A stretch of 64,000 nt of DNA from Niebla homalea (lineage: Eukaryota; Ascomycota; Lecanoromycetes; Lecanorales; Ramalinaceae). Under the pieces are notes generated by a model. It did not search any database. It saw only the letters and a list, made by a program, of their open reading frames with translations, and was not told where the DNA came from. The translations under genes and the position numbers were made by a program. This document shows positions 22,050 to 33,894 of the stretch, piece by piece (position 1 is the first letter of the stretch; each line of letters starts with the position of its first letter). The DNA lies in contig JAHGAU010000041.1 of assembly GCA_019925105.1 (NCBI GenBank), positions 124,001-188,000 of the forward strand, given 5' to 3'.

Positions 22050-25000
22050 GGGAAGGGGGGGGGGAAGCGTGGATGAAATAGATGGGTGTGTGGATGCTCG
22101 ATGTGATAAGAGATATGTGTTACGCTCATGATCATGCCCAGGGAATGAATGCTGTTGAATGCGATGTACAGGATGGCCTACTCTATCTATGAATACTATA
22201 TGTACAGACGATGATTCTGGGATGTTCCTCCACATTTGCAAACCATGTACATTTCCTCCGCTGGGACGTCCTGCTCAAGTCTGCAGCACTTACGTTTCTT
22301 CCTAAACAAAAGCCATCCCAAGGCTTCGCCCTCATAATGGTCAGTCCAAAGGGTAAATTCGTCCAGTACGTACGGGAAGTGCTCATATCTCATATCCCAC
22401 CCCCTCACACCCTCATACCCGATGTATGAGGATAAAGTTGCAGACTGAAATCTCCGATCGAACCCAATTTCCATTTCTCAGCCTCGCTCCCTCCATTGAG
22501 CCACCATTTTCCCCAAAAAGCAGCATCGCTGGCCGCCTCGCCAGACTCCTCACACCATATCACCGCTGGGGGCAGATGGCATTCTGTCTTCCCATACAGA
22601 CGACTCAAAGCGGACTAGACTTGCATCTGTGGAGCGTGCACAGAGAGTGATGATGGAACAAATGAATAGACTATGAACGATTGATTTTCTTGAAGGGGGG
22701 GGGCTTGAGTCTGTGGGCTGGCTTGGAGTCTGCAATACCGCTGCTTCGGACATATGATGGACAAGACAGAGCCGGCTCAGACGTTGGCGGCAATTGGTTC
22801 AACGCTATGAGAGAGGAGGGAAGGGAGGGGAGGGAGTGGCTTTTGCTTACTGATGGAAGATGTGCTGTACGGCTGGCTGGCGTTAACCAGGCTGACAATC
22901 GCTTCTTATAGTGGGCGCAGGGAGGCGTCTCAGTCCGCCCAGGGAGGCGCCATGTTGTTCTCTGCTGGACAGGTGGAGCTGCCAGCCGTCGGTCCCACAC
23001 TGATATTGGGTTTAGGATCGAAAGGCGCTAATGCCTGGAAGTCTCACGAGCTGATAGTAGAGTCTGACATTTGTTGTCCAGGCTCGGATTCTGCTTACAG
23101 CTTCGATCATGATAGTATAGACGGTCCAGCAGGTTTCACGTCGTTGTCTGGGTCGGGTGATCAGGTCTGAGTGCTCAACAAAATCAAATTGCGCCATGCA
23201 CAACCATGAGATCTTCATTGATCCAAGTCAATTCGGCAAGGCTCCATGTTCCCTGGCATTCAACCATTGATGATTATGAAGACAGTTTGCGTTCTCTAGG
23301 CGGGACAATGTCAACTTGAGAAATGCTTGATTTGTGACGTTCTTTGTGGTTTACCACATGTCCGAGGGGTCGCAAACACCAGAACGCCTGATGGTGAAGG
23401 GTGACCTCAGTCTTAGACACTAGCTGCGCTACCTGAGCAATCAGCTTGCTGTTGCCAACACTGGGAGCCGCAATGGCATTAGAGCCCGTTGCTTGTAAAC
23501 AACGTTAGCTCGTGTGTTTCCGCAATTAAGACTTGGCGACACTGGTCTCCCTTCTCCGCGGAGAAACATAAAGGTCTGCGTAGATCTCAAGATCGTTCGT
23601 ACCCTCTCCAAAATAATCATTTGAGAACAAGTCTAAGACTGTGTCTCCATTTGCAACATATTTGTCATTGCACTGACATTATAAATATATATCAACAGAA
23701 CCCTTGCTCTTGAGAGAGTCGCGCGAAAGACTCCCCAGGGTGGGACTGACGTCTTTCAACTTTACAGGAATTTTCTATAACAGTCGATGTCCTCCATGAG
23801 ATCCTCAATCGGGCGCCGCTCTTTAGCAGTCTTGCTTTGGCCTTGCGAGAAGCGGGAAAAGCATTGTGGTGGCCTATTCAGTAATCGACGAATATCCGGC
23901 GATCGTATAGTTGCCTATACAGTGTATCGCCAATCATCAACCACAAACATCTCTTTGATTTCGTCAATGACATCAAACCTTCTTGAGTCTGCGTATACTG
24001 GGCTCTCCTCTTCTACAGGCCCGTATGGTTCGATCAGGTTCCCTAGACACCAATGGGCTCGCAATACTACTCGTGAAGTCTAGAACCAAGAACGCAGTGT
24101 CTTCATGGGCAATCGAGGGTTGGATGCAAGCATCAAGCACCTTAAACTCTACAATTCTGAACACCATACGCCAGAGATTATTCATCAAGCCAGCGGATGC
24201 AATCTCAGTGGGCTGGAGAGAAGGATTATTGCTGTTTAGTTGCTCTTATGCGCCGACCATATCGACTTCGTCAACTACTGGATATCAATGGTATTCGCTG
24301 GCATGAGGCCCGATACATCCCCGAAGTTCCGATGTGATGGGTCAACCTGACAATGCTATTCTTCTGGCTATGAGATGTGTGCCATGACCGGTTGTGAGGT
24401 CTCTGAAGCTTTCTGACATATGAAGACGTGTCCTAACATGGGAACGTGCTCTATCTCAGTGCCCGAATAAGCAATCAGATCTAGCGCTCAAGCAGAGGCG
24501 TTGATCAATGAGAGCGCCGGGGTCTCCTTTGTTCGCAATACCCTAAAGCTGGCCAGCAAAGAGCGCCTTTCGATTAGAGCTATGGATCTGATGACTTACA
24601 TTTAGAGTTAAGGACGTAAGGACGTGACATACAAGAGAACACTTCTCGCCTGTACCTCTCGCCAGCTGAATCCAACGCTTCGGTAGGACTGTGTATATCA
24701 CCTCCCGGACCAACACTACGCTCTGGACATCGACACTTTATATCTTCGCTTTGAAAACCCGTGTTGGTGGCAAGTGTCAATACAAAGTCTATCGAGGTGC
24801 ATGGTGTCAATCTTCTCTGGCATCAGCTGCCAGGTCCTTGGTGGGCTTCCGGGAACCGCGCCTTCCAGCTCGTCGTGTCAGCTCTTCTCGCGATTCCTCA
24901 ACACCAGCTTGTACAAGTTGACATCCTCTCGTCGCACGGAAATGGAACACTTACATCATCACGAGTCCACGCGTCGTCGTGTCGAGAGTCCCGCGTCAAG

Positions 25001-25191
25001 CCTGTGTCAATTCTTCCATATGGATTCCATATGGAGAGACATAGATATCTGGCTCCCTTCCGCAAGTTGTTCTTCTTCCAACATCCTTGCCTTTATAACA
25101 CAGCATTACTTCTTCAAGACATACATAGACATCGTCACAAGCTTGTATTACAATCCAGAAAATCATTTCATACGACCAAACTACCATCAGG
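22050..25191. other. Intergenic between paralogs 1 and 2
   Basis: No supported gene. The region 23787-24310 has medium-length frames in several phases with fragments that could come from a decayed gene, but no motif can be named. Poly-G runs lie near 22055 and 22696. The last 450 bp hold the promoter of paralog 2, described separately. Confidence 0.4.
24774..25098 (+). promoter_or_regulatory. Promoter of paralog 2 with repeated GTGTCAAT words and TATAA
   Basis: GTGTCAAT occurs at 24774, 24804 (GTGTCAATCTTC) and 25004 (GTGTCAATTCTTC), with GTGTCAGC at 24875. TTCCAACATCCTT is at 25076-25088 and TATAA at 25094-25098, about 98 bp before the ATG. The same two words stand upstream of paralog 3. 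Confidence 0.5.
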
Positions 25192-28067
25192 ATGTCTGGA
25201 CAAGGTAAACGAAAGTCGTCATCAAAAGCACCAGAGGAGCCTTCAGGAAAGCGACAAAGACTCGAAGAGCCAGAACATGCTGCAACGCATGACTCCACCA
25301 ATAGACAAATTGACACTGGCTCCCAGTGGACCTATGGGTATCAAACCGAACACGACCTTCACCTTCAAGCTACTCATCAATCCCAACCCATCTTTCACTC
25401 TCAACCAAACCCTCAACCTCAGTTCCATCATGAAGCCCAAACTCAATTGGGGTCATCGGCTTTCGAAACCTCTGATACCGACTCGGCTTCAGGTGACGAC
25501 GATGTGCCAGAGGGCGCTGGACCAACTGCCTCATCGGAGACCAAGGGAAAGAGACGTGCGTCGTCTCCAGCTCCTGATGAGCCAGGTTCAAAAAAGGGCG
25601 CTTCTGCTCGGAGCCAGAAGCGCGCAGGAATGAAGTCGGCAGGACGAAACGACAAGGAAAGGGATGAAGTTGAAGTAATCAATGGCAGGTTGTTCTGGAG
25701 AGATCCCCAGACAGGAGAGTCCAGAGAAGCAGTCTACCACGACCAAATACGAGGGGAGCTCATCGCAGACGCCAGCGTTCATGGATCATACTACCAAGAT
25801 CGTAAGCGAGGAACCAAGGCTCATGATGAGACGTCTTTCCTTCTCGAACAAAGAGACTGGGTGCCGGAGCGAGCACACTGTGAGTAATATCTTCGAAGCG
25901 AGTTCTTTCGGTTTGCTTGATGTCTCAGGAGCTTTATCTCGTGCATAGTAATGCTAACTCTGCGTTTTACTTAGGGCCTCGCATTCGGCACAACGTATTG
26001 AACATGCATCTCAAGGGCGATTACAAGGGTACATACAATCGACAAGCCGTTGAGGGGACATGGATCCATACAGATGGTCGCCTAATCATAGATCGGGACA
26101 ATCATCCCGTTAGAAAGTTCCCTGACTTGCCGGCGACTTTGTCATCAGCAGTTGAAGGATGGTAAGTAGATCTGAGAGGCTTTTTATTTGATTTTGTCAT
26201 GGTTTTGGGAACCCTGTGTGCTAGTATGCACCGCTGACTCCGCCTTTTACCTAGGTATCTCGAAGTGTTGTCTCGACTAGACAACCGTATCCAGCGAAGA
26301 GACTTCTGGGCTCGCCTTCCGCACGGTAGGGACAAAGTTGGATCAAAGCCGGCCTCTGATGAAATCTTCGGTCTCAGCGCCCTGGGGAACCGGCGGAACC
26401 GCTGGCGCATCAGTGAAGGACTGGTGTCTTGGAAGACTCGCGTTGGATCCAGCGAGCTGAATGCCTTCCTCACACGCACCATCCCACAAGCTTCCCTTGA
26501 CAGGAACTCGAACGAAGGGGGTCGTGCACTGACACCGCAAGAAGTCAAGGAAGCCAATGCCATAAATGAGGGTAAGCAAGTCCACCAGAAAAAGGGTAGG
26601 GGTAGAAAGCCTCGCTCCAAGAAGACAACGTCCGAAAAGGGTGTGAGCAATCCTTCCAAACCTGAATCTTCCAATGGCCAAATTTTGCTTCCCGGACAAC
26701 CGGATCCTACATCGCCCTCTTTAATAGGGCAGACAAGACCACTGTCGAGACCCTTGGGTGAGATGGAAAGCGCGCGAGACAACGCTGGATATGATGACCC
26801 TAGCGCTCATAGTCATATTGGGGGATTCAACGGTCCTCTACCTGGTGTGGACCCTTTCTTCGGCCTTTCACAGTTCCATAATCCTTTTGACATATCTGGC
26901 GACGAGGACGGTGTTTTGGATGGATCGCAAGAGCAATTATGGAACTCTCTGACTTACCAAGATCTGGGTATTGACGGCGTGAATGATCTCAGAGCTGAGG
27001 AAGTTGCTACTCAAGACGATTTGAGCGGCATCTCTACCAGTCGGACCGGAAAAGACGGGTGGTACCAACCGAATTTCACAGATGCCGCAGAGTCTGCCAT
27101 GCAAGCGCGACGGCAAAGATTGCAGCAAGACCAATACCTGGCAGACAACATCGATCTCCATACTGGCCCAAGTGAATCTGCAGCACAATTTAATACATTT
27201 GGACCCCTAATGAATTACCAGCAATGGGGCGTGAATGCGGCAGAGACTTCCTGGTCTTCAATGGAAGAGAACGAGGACATGTATACGCACCAAAAGTTGC
27301 AAGGTAATGGCCAGCTCAACGTGGGGGAAGAAACCCACACGCCAGATGCCCCTTCATATGCAGCGGAGAGCTTTGCCACAAGGCAGATGGCACACCCAGA
27401 TTTTCAGGGTCTGATGGAGCAAACAACCCGTTTTGCCGATGGCTTGAGCGTGCCACCTCAGTCCGAATCTGGACCAGCTAGTCAAGAGTCTGAAGCCCAA
27501 CGGCATCGTGACTTTCTGACGGCCTTGTACGACTCCCCACTACTCGCGCAAATAGGCGAGCAAGCCATGAGCAGCATGAATGACACCACTCCGACCTCCA
27601 TTCCTCCTCTGGTAACCCCTGCGGCTGGATTTCCTCACACCGACTCGGATGACACTAACCCATCACCATTGCACGGTAGTAGTGGGGACCAGGCAACGTC
27701 ATCCAAAACCACCACACCACCCTCCTCCGGCACCTCATCGACAACCTACGTCGAGCCTTGTTTTGTGGCTCCGAAGACCCGCCTCCAACACGCCGTCATC
27801 TGGAAGCTGCTGAAACCTACCCGACAGGCTTTCAAGGCCCACTTCCAGGATGATGCGTGGAGAGCTTACGTGCCAAAAGACTTTGTCCCGCCAAGTGACG
27901 TGCCGCTCAGCTATATGAGCATGTTCGATAAATTGTCAATGGGCTTTTGGGACATCTGGACGGCGAGGTATGGTTTCGGTGTCGAGGTGCCGCCGCTGAT
28001 GCCGCCGGGTGTTATAGATGAGAAGGCGGCGAGGATATTGGGCGGTGGACTGGAGGGAAGTAGTTGA
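25192..28067 (+). CDS. Paralog 2 of the same family (895 aa)
   Basis: Exons 25192-25879, 25975-26161 and 26255-28067; both introns restore conserved blocks precisely (AH|W and EGW|YLE). Bipartite NLS at residues 6-23 (GKRKSSS ... GKRQR). A second basic stretch KGKRRASSPAPDEP (about 118-131) is shared with paralog 3. Core about 162-440: NGRLFWRDP, VYHDQIRGELIA, WIHTDGRLIID, FPDLPATLSSAVEGW, RLDNRIQRR, EGLVSW, LDRNSNEGGRAL. A low-complexity acidic/Ser/Thr/Gln-rich linker follows, then the C-terminal module (about 799-895) with LLKPTRQAFKAHFQDDAW, VPPSDVPLS, FWDIWTARYGF and VEVPPLMPP. Aromatic and Trp-rich spacing in both modules looks like folded domains. Product location is probably nuclear; function unknown. 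Confidence 0.85.
25880..25974 (+). repeat. Introner-like intron 1 in paralog 2 (95 bp)
   Basis: Begins GTGAGTAATA, ends ATGCTAACTCTGCGTTTTACTTAG. This 24-base 3' block matches the intron of paralog 3 at 31629 in 21 of 24 positions, although the two introns occupy different positions in the homologous genes. Paralogs 1 and 3 have no intron at this site. Confidence 0.65.
26162..26254 (+). repeat. Introner-like intron 2 in paralog 2 (93 bp)
   Basis: Begins GTAAGTAGAT, ends GCTGACTCCGCCTTTTACCTAG. It interrupts the EGW codon for Trp as TG|G. Paralog 3 has an intron in the same codon but as T|GG, one base earlier; paralog 1 has none. Confidence 0.6.
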
Positions 28068-30751
28068 GGTTTGGGCAGTGTGCGGGTCTACTAACCTCCA
28101 GGTTTCAAGCTCGTGGAACAGGCTTTCGGATGGTATGTGATATGAGTCATGAGTGGCCAGTAGGGTTGTCAGGTATAAATAATGCGTCGCTAGATACGTA
28201 TCGGATGGCAGTGATGAAAGTTATGCGATTAATAGAGCAGCAGTATATAATTTACATTCTTCGCAATTTGAATTCATTTTTTGAAATAGACTGCAGAGGA
28301 ACCGATTCTGGCGTCAAAGCCGTACGGCTATCCTCAAGCACCAAAACTTACTGAACCTTGTACTAACATCACTTGACGACTTAGATGCAATACAAGATGT
28401 TTGTTTCAGAACCAACCGCGGCAGCGGCTTCCACTCCTCTTTTAAGCTGATAGTCCAATCTAGGTAGTTCCACCATTGTCCGTAATCCAGATTTCCAGAC
28501 CAGTCGGGTTTTGCCGGAAACGGCTATTGTTCCATTGTGATTTTACCATCATTACTTGAATCGTCAAAGAGCGGGTTGCTAGACCAACTTCACCTATGCC
28601 GGAACAGCCCGATTTCCCTCCTACGATCTGTTCAATCACAAGAATATCGTCTGCTCTAATTGCCCAAAGCAATCAATTTCGGTGCTCAACATGTCCCATT
28701 GCCAGGGCAATCTCTGGAAAGATGGGTTGATGTTTGGTTTTCACTTCTCCCGCTGCTGTAGCCGGCATGCTGTGGGGGATAATAACAAAGACTTCAACAC
28801 TGAACGTAGATAAAAAGAAAGCTGTTTTATACAATCTACAGTACCCAGCAATCCTGACTGATCGCTTCGGATGATTAATTGAGTTCCTAACGCGTTTTTG
28901 TGGTTGATGCAGGTGGCTGTACAGATTGCGCTTAAGCGCTAGCAATGCTGTGCAGGTTGTTTATTCGGGACAACCGGTCACTTTGTGTCCCTTTCATGGC
29001 TATTGGCTTTTGGTTGCCAGCTCTAGGAGACGAAATACTTCTTGGAGCGCGTTACTGGGCAACAAAGCGTGTCTGTGTATCCACAGCCGGCAACACTGGT
29101 AGCGTTGGGGAGGCATGATGATCTTGGTAGTTACCGGCTTTATTGTGATATAGTCCTCGATCATAGGAGAAACTTTCTAGTATGTCGTTGATCATACGCT
29201 GGCTTCAGAAGAGTCTCGATGTGCGCAGATGAGCTCAGGGTTGTCATGGCATTTGGACCATTGTGTGTATCGCAACAATTGACGGCTAATCGCAGCGCAA
29301 TCTTCTCTAGCATCACCATGATCAGCTTTTGCTTAATTTCGGAATGCGATCACTGAATCATGGTTTTGGAAATTTGGAGAAGCGTCAGACAAGCCAATGA
29401 TCCCATCGGTGAAACGTCCAGTCAGTCAGGAAGTCAAAGTGATTGCTGACCACATCTATTCCTAGACTTGAATGGTGGGTCTGTACGACGGATGTATTAT
29501 TAAAGTCATGAAAAGTCGATATACAGCATCGATCCTTTACGATCGCAGTTCGGCATTGAAGGCGTTGGCGATCCAGAGAGACTGACCAGCATGAGGTCGC
29601 GCTCGAATTCTTCCCAATTTGCTCATTATTTTCATTGCAAACCTCATCTGATTGTAAAGGCAATCAGCTGCGGCTTGCTCACGCTGCCGTATGGACGAAA
29701 TCTCAGTACAGTCCATTGGGACCACGCAAGGTGTTACGGCTGGCAGCGCGACAAGATGGAAGAGCGTAGATATGTGTGGCACTGACCAGGATGACGCTTT
29801 CCACTACAAAAAGCTTACATCAAGCACATTCAACGATGTTCTTCTAAGCATCTACTGTGACCAAAGGACGACATTTGACGACATCAGTCTACACCCCATT
29901 GCCGCCACATTCAGCCTTTTCTACCACAGGTCGGCTCTACTCAGTAAGGCCATGAAGCATCGCCGCCATAGGATCTATCTGCCGCTCTCAATAAGCCCCA
30001 TGATTGAAGGTAGTCCTTGAGAGGCAGTGGAATGGTCCCGCCAAGGCAAGACCAAACTCAGACACCTCAAAGATGTTTACAGGCCTTGGAGCGACCTTTT
30101 CATTCATGCCTAGACTTCAGGCCATGACTGACTGATCTGTGGCTTGGCACGAGAGATGTGTGGTATTGAGAATAATCTATTCAGTATCAGACCAGTACTG
30201 TCTGATCTTACTCCGCTCAATTGACACCGAGCATCCGGACCTTGACACCCTCCCTTCCAGTGTTGAAATATCATATCAACATCTGCCGACCTATAAATGT
30301 ATACTCTTGGATTTGTGTCGAGTCGTTGCCTCGAGACTAGCGGCCATCTTGACAGCTTTCTCCTACTACTGTGTCAATTCTTCATTCTCGCGTCTTGCCC
30401 TCTCCGCGTCAGCTCCTCTGGATCCTCAGCCAACACAAGAAAGGAAGATTTGACGTGCTCCTTCCGGCGAGACACCAAGATGGCACGCGTCAACTATGGC
30501 GCTACACTCTGGTGTGTCAATTTATCTGTGTCAGTACTGTGTCAATTCCTCTCTACAGAAAGGCATAAATTCCTCGCAACTCTCTCCCACTTTGGCTCCT
30601 TCCAACATCCTTCTGGCATATCCCAAGAAAGCTCCTGCAAGACGACTTTTATCAATCTGACAATTCTAAATCACCTCCATCACCGTCAGGCTTCTTTACA
30701 AAATCGTCATACTACAAGGTCCTTTCACGTTCTATCAAGGTCATCAACACC
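28068..30751. other. Intergenic between paralogs 2 and 3
   Basis: No supported gene. A plus-strand frame at 29691-30020 (109 codons) has no recognisable feature. The last 450 bp contain the promoter words of paralog 3. Confidence 0.4.
30315..30612 (+). promoter_or_regulatory. Promoter of paralog 3 with repeated GTGTCAATTC words
   Basis: GTGTCAATTCTTC at 30371-30383, GTGTCAATTT at 30514, GTGTCA at 30528, GTGTCAATTCCTC at 30539-30551 and GTGTCGAG at 30315. TTCCAACATCCTT at 30600-30612 is identical to the copy upstream of paralog 2. The words lie 140-440 bp before the ATG. Confidence 0.5.
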
Positions 30752-33700
30752 ATGTCACAAAATGGCAAGCGAAGGGCCTCATCAGAAGAGCTTCGAGAAC
30801 AATCACCAAAGCGTCAGAGGACTCAGCTGGCGGAAGAGTCTCTGAGGGCCTATCTCGCTGCTGCTCGTCCTGGTGCTGCAAGACAGGCTGGTCTCGCATA
30901 CACACCCGCTATTGCATCACAACTCGGCGTTCCAGGTCAGCATGGTACTGCAAGTCAACCGTATACAGCAAGCCAACCGAGAAACGCTGGTCGGACTAGT
31001 AATGCAGATCAGCCTACCATGATGGGATCTGCTATACAAGTACCCGGCCCTCACTTGCCTCCCTATGTCAGCGAAGTGACACGCAAGGCTGGACTAGCTA
31101 CCTCAGACAAAGCAAATCGAAAGAGGCGTGCATCTTCTCCTGCCCCTGAGGAACCAAATTCGAAGCAATCAGCACGAGGCCAAAGACGTGCGGGGCTCAA
31201 CGAAGCCGGCTTGAATAATAAGGAAAAGGGGACTCTTCAGGAGAGGAACGGTCAACTGTGCTGCATGCATCCGGTCGACAAGACATGGGTTCCAGCAGTC
31301 TTTCACAGCGAAATCAGAGCGGACCTCATAGCAACAGCCAGGGCTCGAGGTTCCTATAGCGTCGAAAGGGCAAGAGGTAGTCTCGAAAATGATGAGACGT
31401 CATATCTTGACACCCAAGCAGACTGGTCAGGATTACGGCAAGACTGGAATCGAATCAGAGACGACATATTGAATCGTCATGAACGACAGGGATACCCTGA
31501 GAAGTATAAAGGTGTTCAGCCTCCAATCTGGATTCACACTGATGGACGCCTCGTCATCGATCATGATCGAAATGCAATGTATCGATACCCTGACCTACCC
31601 GATACCTTATCATCCGCTATAGAAGGCTGTAAGTATGCTTCTGAGTCAATCCCTCTAACTTTTTCCCTCTTTCGAGAATTCTATGTCTTACAGAATCATG
31701 CTAATTCTGCATTTTACTCAGGGTATCTGGAAGCCGTAATGAGGTTAGACAATAGAATCGAGCGAGAGACTATCCGAGCCCGACTTCCTGATGCGAGAAG
31801 ATCCCCCAACTCTAAAAAGGCTGAATCCGAAGGCATGTACGCTCTGACCGCTATCAGCAACAAGCGGCTGCGTTTTCGTCGAAGTGAGGGTCTCGTTGCG
31901 GTACGTACATTTCAGAAACATTCACTCCAATTTTTACACAAGACCAGGCTGACTTCCCGTCTTAGTGGGATGCTCGCACTGGATCCACCGAAGTAAATAA
32001 TTATTTCAGGTCATTCATTCCGCAGGCTTCGCTGGATAGGAATAGCAACGAGGGAGGCCGTGCCTTGGATAAAGCCGAGCGGGAATATGCTGAGAGGCTC
32101 AACAAAGGCAAAGAGGTCCACATGAAGAAGAGAGGAACACCGTCTTCAAAGACGACGGCGCCCGATCGAGTGACCGCAGCCGCCCCAGTCCCGGAGTCTC
32201 AAGACGCAGCACCAGCTCACGGGTCGTATTCAGCACTTGGCGGATCCATGCTGCACAGAGCCGGAAACATCGCGTCTCCATCTCCTTTACCTAAGGCCGA
32301 TGGCCAACGACCCAACCGTGCCCATCAAGCAGGGCATGAGTATGACCCAAGTGCATTTCCTTTCTTACCGGATGAGGGGTCCAACTCTTACCAGATCCCA
32401 CGCCTTGAATCTGAGTTCTTCCAGCCGAATGATACTTCCCTGAGGAATTGGAACCCGAATCCTATGGGCCCTCCGCCACCTCCTCAGCAGGATGTCAATA
32501 CCCGGTTAGGATCTCGGCCTTCGATACACGGCCGAAATGGAGGAGGAAATTTGGCCAGCCAGGCCCCACAAGTCCTGGAGTCACAGCGTCCAAGACAGTC
32601 GAGGAACGGATATGGTACAAGCAGTCCGGCCAGCACTCCAAGGGAGAATCACAATGGGACTACAAGACCTAGAGGCGTTCGACAGGATCACGTGCTTTGG
32701 CGAAATGGCAATTCTCCAAATAAAAACGGTGTTGTGGTGACATCCAACGGCGGCCAACCTGATGATGACCCCTCAGACGATCTCAATCATGAATCGAATG
32801 GGTCGAGAGATAATGCCCGCACCACAACGATTGCGGCAAAAGGTTCCAACGATGAAGCTCACAGGCGATCGGGACATATAGTAACGAATCCTGAGACAGA
32901 CAGCCGGGGTGGCAGTACGTTGGTTGCAAACGGCACTCCACAAGCCAATACCTTCAATGGTAATGGCAGACCCATAAGCCCAACTCATCAGCTGAATGAT
33001 GCGCTTCAACTCGAGCCCGCTGCCGGAGTCAATGATTTCATACTCGAGAATGCTCAGGTCCTAGGAGGAAGCTTCGACCCCTTCGAACCTGAGTATGATT
33101 GGCCTGGCGTAGACGACGTGGCACGATTGGGATCGCTCGATCCAGCTGACTTCAATGCTTTCTTTGATGGTCTGGATTTTCCCCCTGTCAACACGGACAG
33201 TGGCCCTGCTGGCGGGGACTCTGCCACGCATGTCCAGTCCGACAATGCTCCCATACTGGATATACAGCCGAATAGTATGTGGAGGTTGGATGAGAATGGC
33301 AATTGGGTCCCAGATCATCAACTTGACCCCTATGATGGCAAGGTCGATACTCCAGTCGGCAGAATAGACGATACGCAGCAGCGGGCTCAACGAGTCCCTG
33401 GAATTCCCACTGCATCTACTCCCAATCAGTCTGCGCCGTCGCCTACAGCTACCAACCAGCCAACTACAACGGGGAACGCCACGGAGCACCAAGCTGCACC
33501 AGCCGATGACCCATCTGCACCCATACCCGACACGACTTCCTCCACTCAAAATTATACCATCAGTCCAGCTGAGGAGCTTGATGCCATTCACGCCACCCCG
33601 ACGAACCACTTCCAGTACTCCACCGTCCAGACGTTGCTGGAGCCAACGAGAGCGGCTTTCCGGGCTGCTTTCCAGGATGACGCGTGGGGGAGTTACGTGC

Positions 33701-33894
33701 CACGGAACTATGTACCTCCCACGGACCGATCCTTGAGTGTCATCGGGGCGTTTGATCAGCTGACGGGGGACTTTTGGGAAATCTGGACGTCGAGGTTTGG
33801 GTTTGACGTGGAGGTGCCGTCGTTGGCGCCACCGTTGGTCGTGGATGGATTCTCTGCGGTTGTGTTGCGTGGTTTGCCGTTACCGGATCCGTGA
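30752..33894 (+). CDS. Paralog 3 of the same family (994 aa)
   Basis: Exons 30752-31628, 31722-31900 and 31966-33894. Bipartite NLS at 6-23 (GKRRASS ... PKRQR). Basic KRRASSPAPEEP near residue 125 as in paralog 2. Core about 165-450: VFHSEIRADLIA, RDDILNRHERQ, WIHTDGRLVID, YPDLPDTLSSAIEGW, RLDNRIERETIRARLP, EGLVAW, LDRNSNEGGRAL. The HWRDP block is replaced by CCMHPVD. The middle is rich in Asn, Gly, Pro and Thr. The C-terminal module (about 899-994) is close to paralog 2: LLEPTRAAFRAAFQDDAW, VPPTDRSLS, FWEIWTSRFGF, VEVPSLAPP. Both introns (93 and 65 bp) restore conserved blocks. The gene appears intact and is followed by no further copy in the window. Confidence 0.85.
31629..31721 (+). repeat. 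Introner-like intron 1 in paralog 3 (93 bp, stop-free)
   Basis: Begins GTAAGTATGC, ends ATGCTAATTCTGCATTTTACTCAG. Its length is a multiple of three and it has no in-frame stop, so retention would add 31 residues instead of truncating the protein. Alignment with paralogs 1 and 2 shows that the spliced form restores EGW-YLE. Confidence 0.65.

Noticed and set aside
24761..25633. A 290-codon plus-strand frame.
   Set aside because: It overlaps the promoter and first exon of paralog 2 in another frame and lacks the conserved blocks.
26102..26782. A 226-codon minus-strand frame.
   Set aside because: Shadow of paralog 2, which is supported by two homologs.
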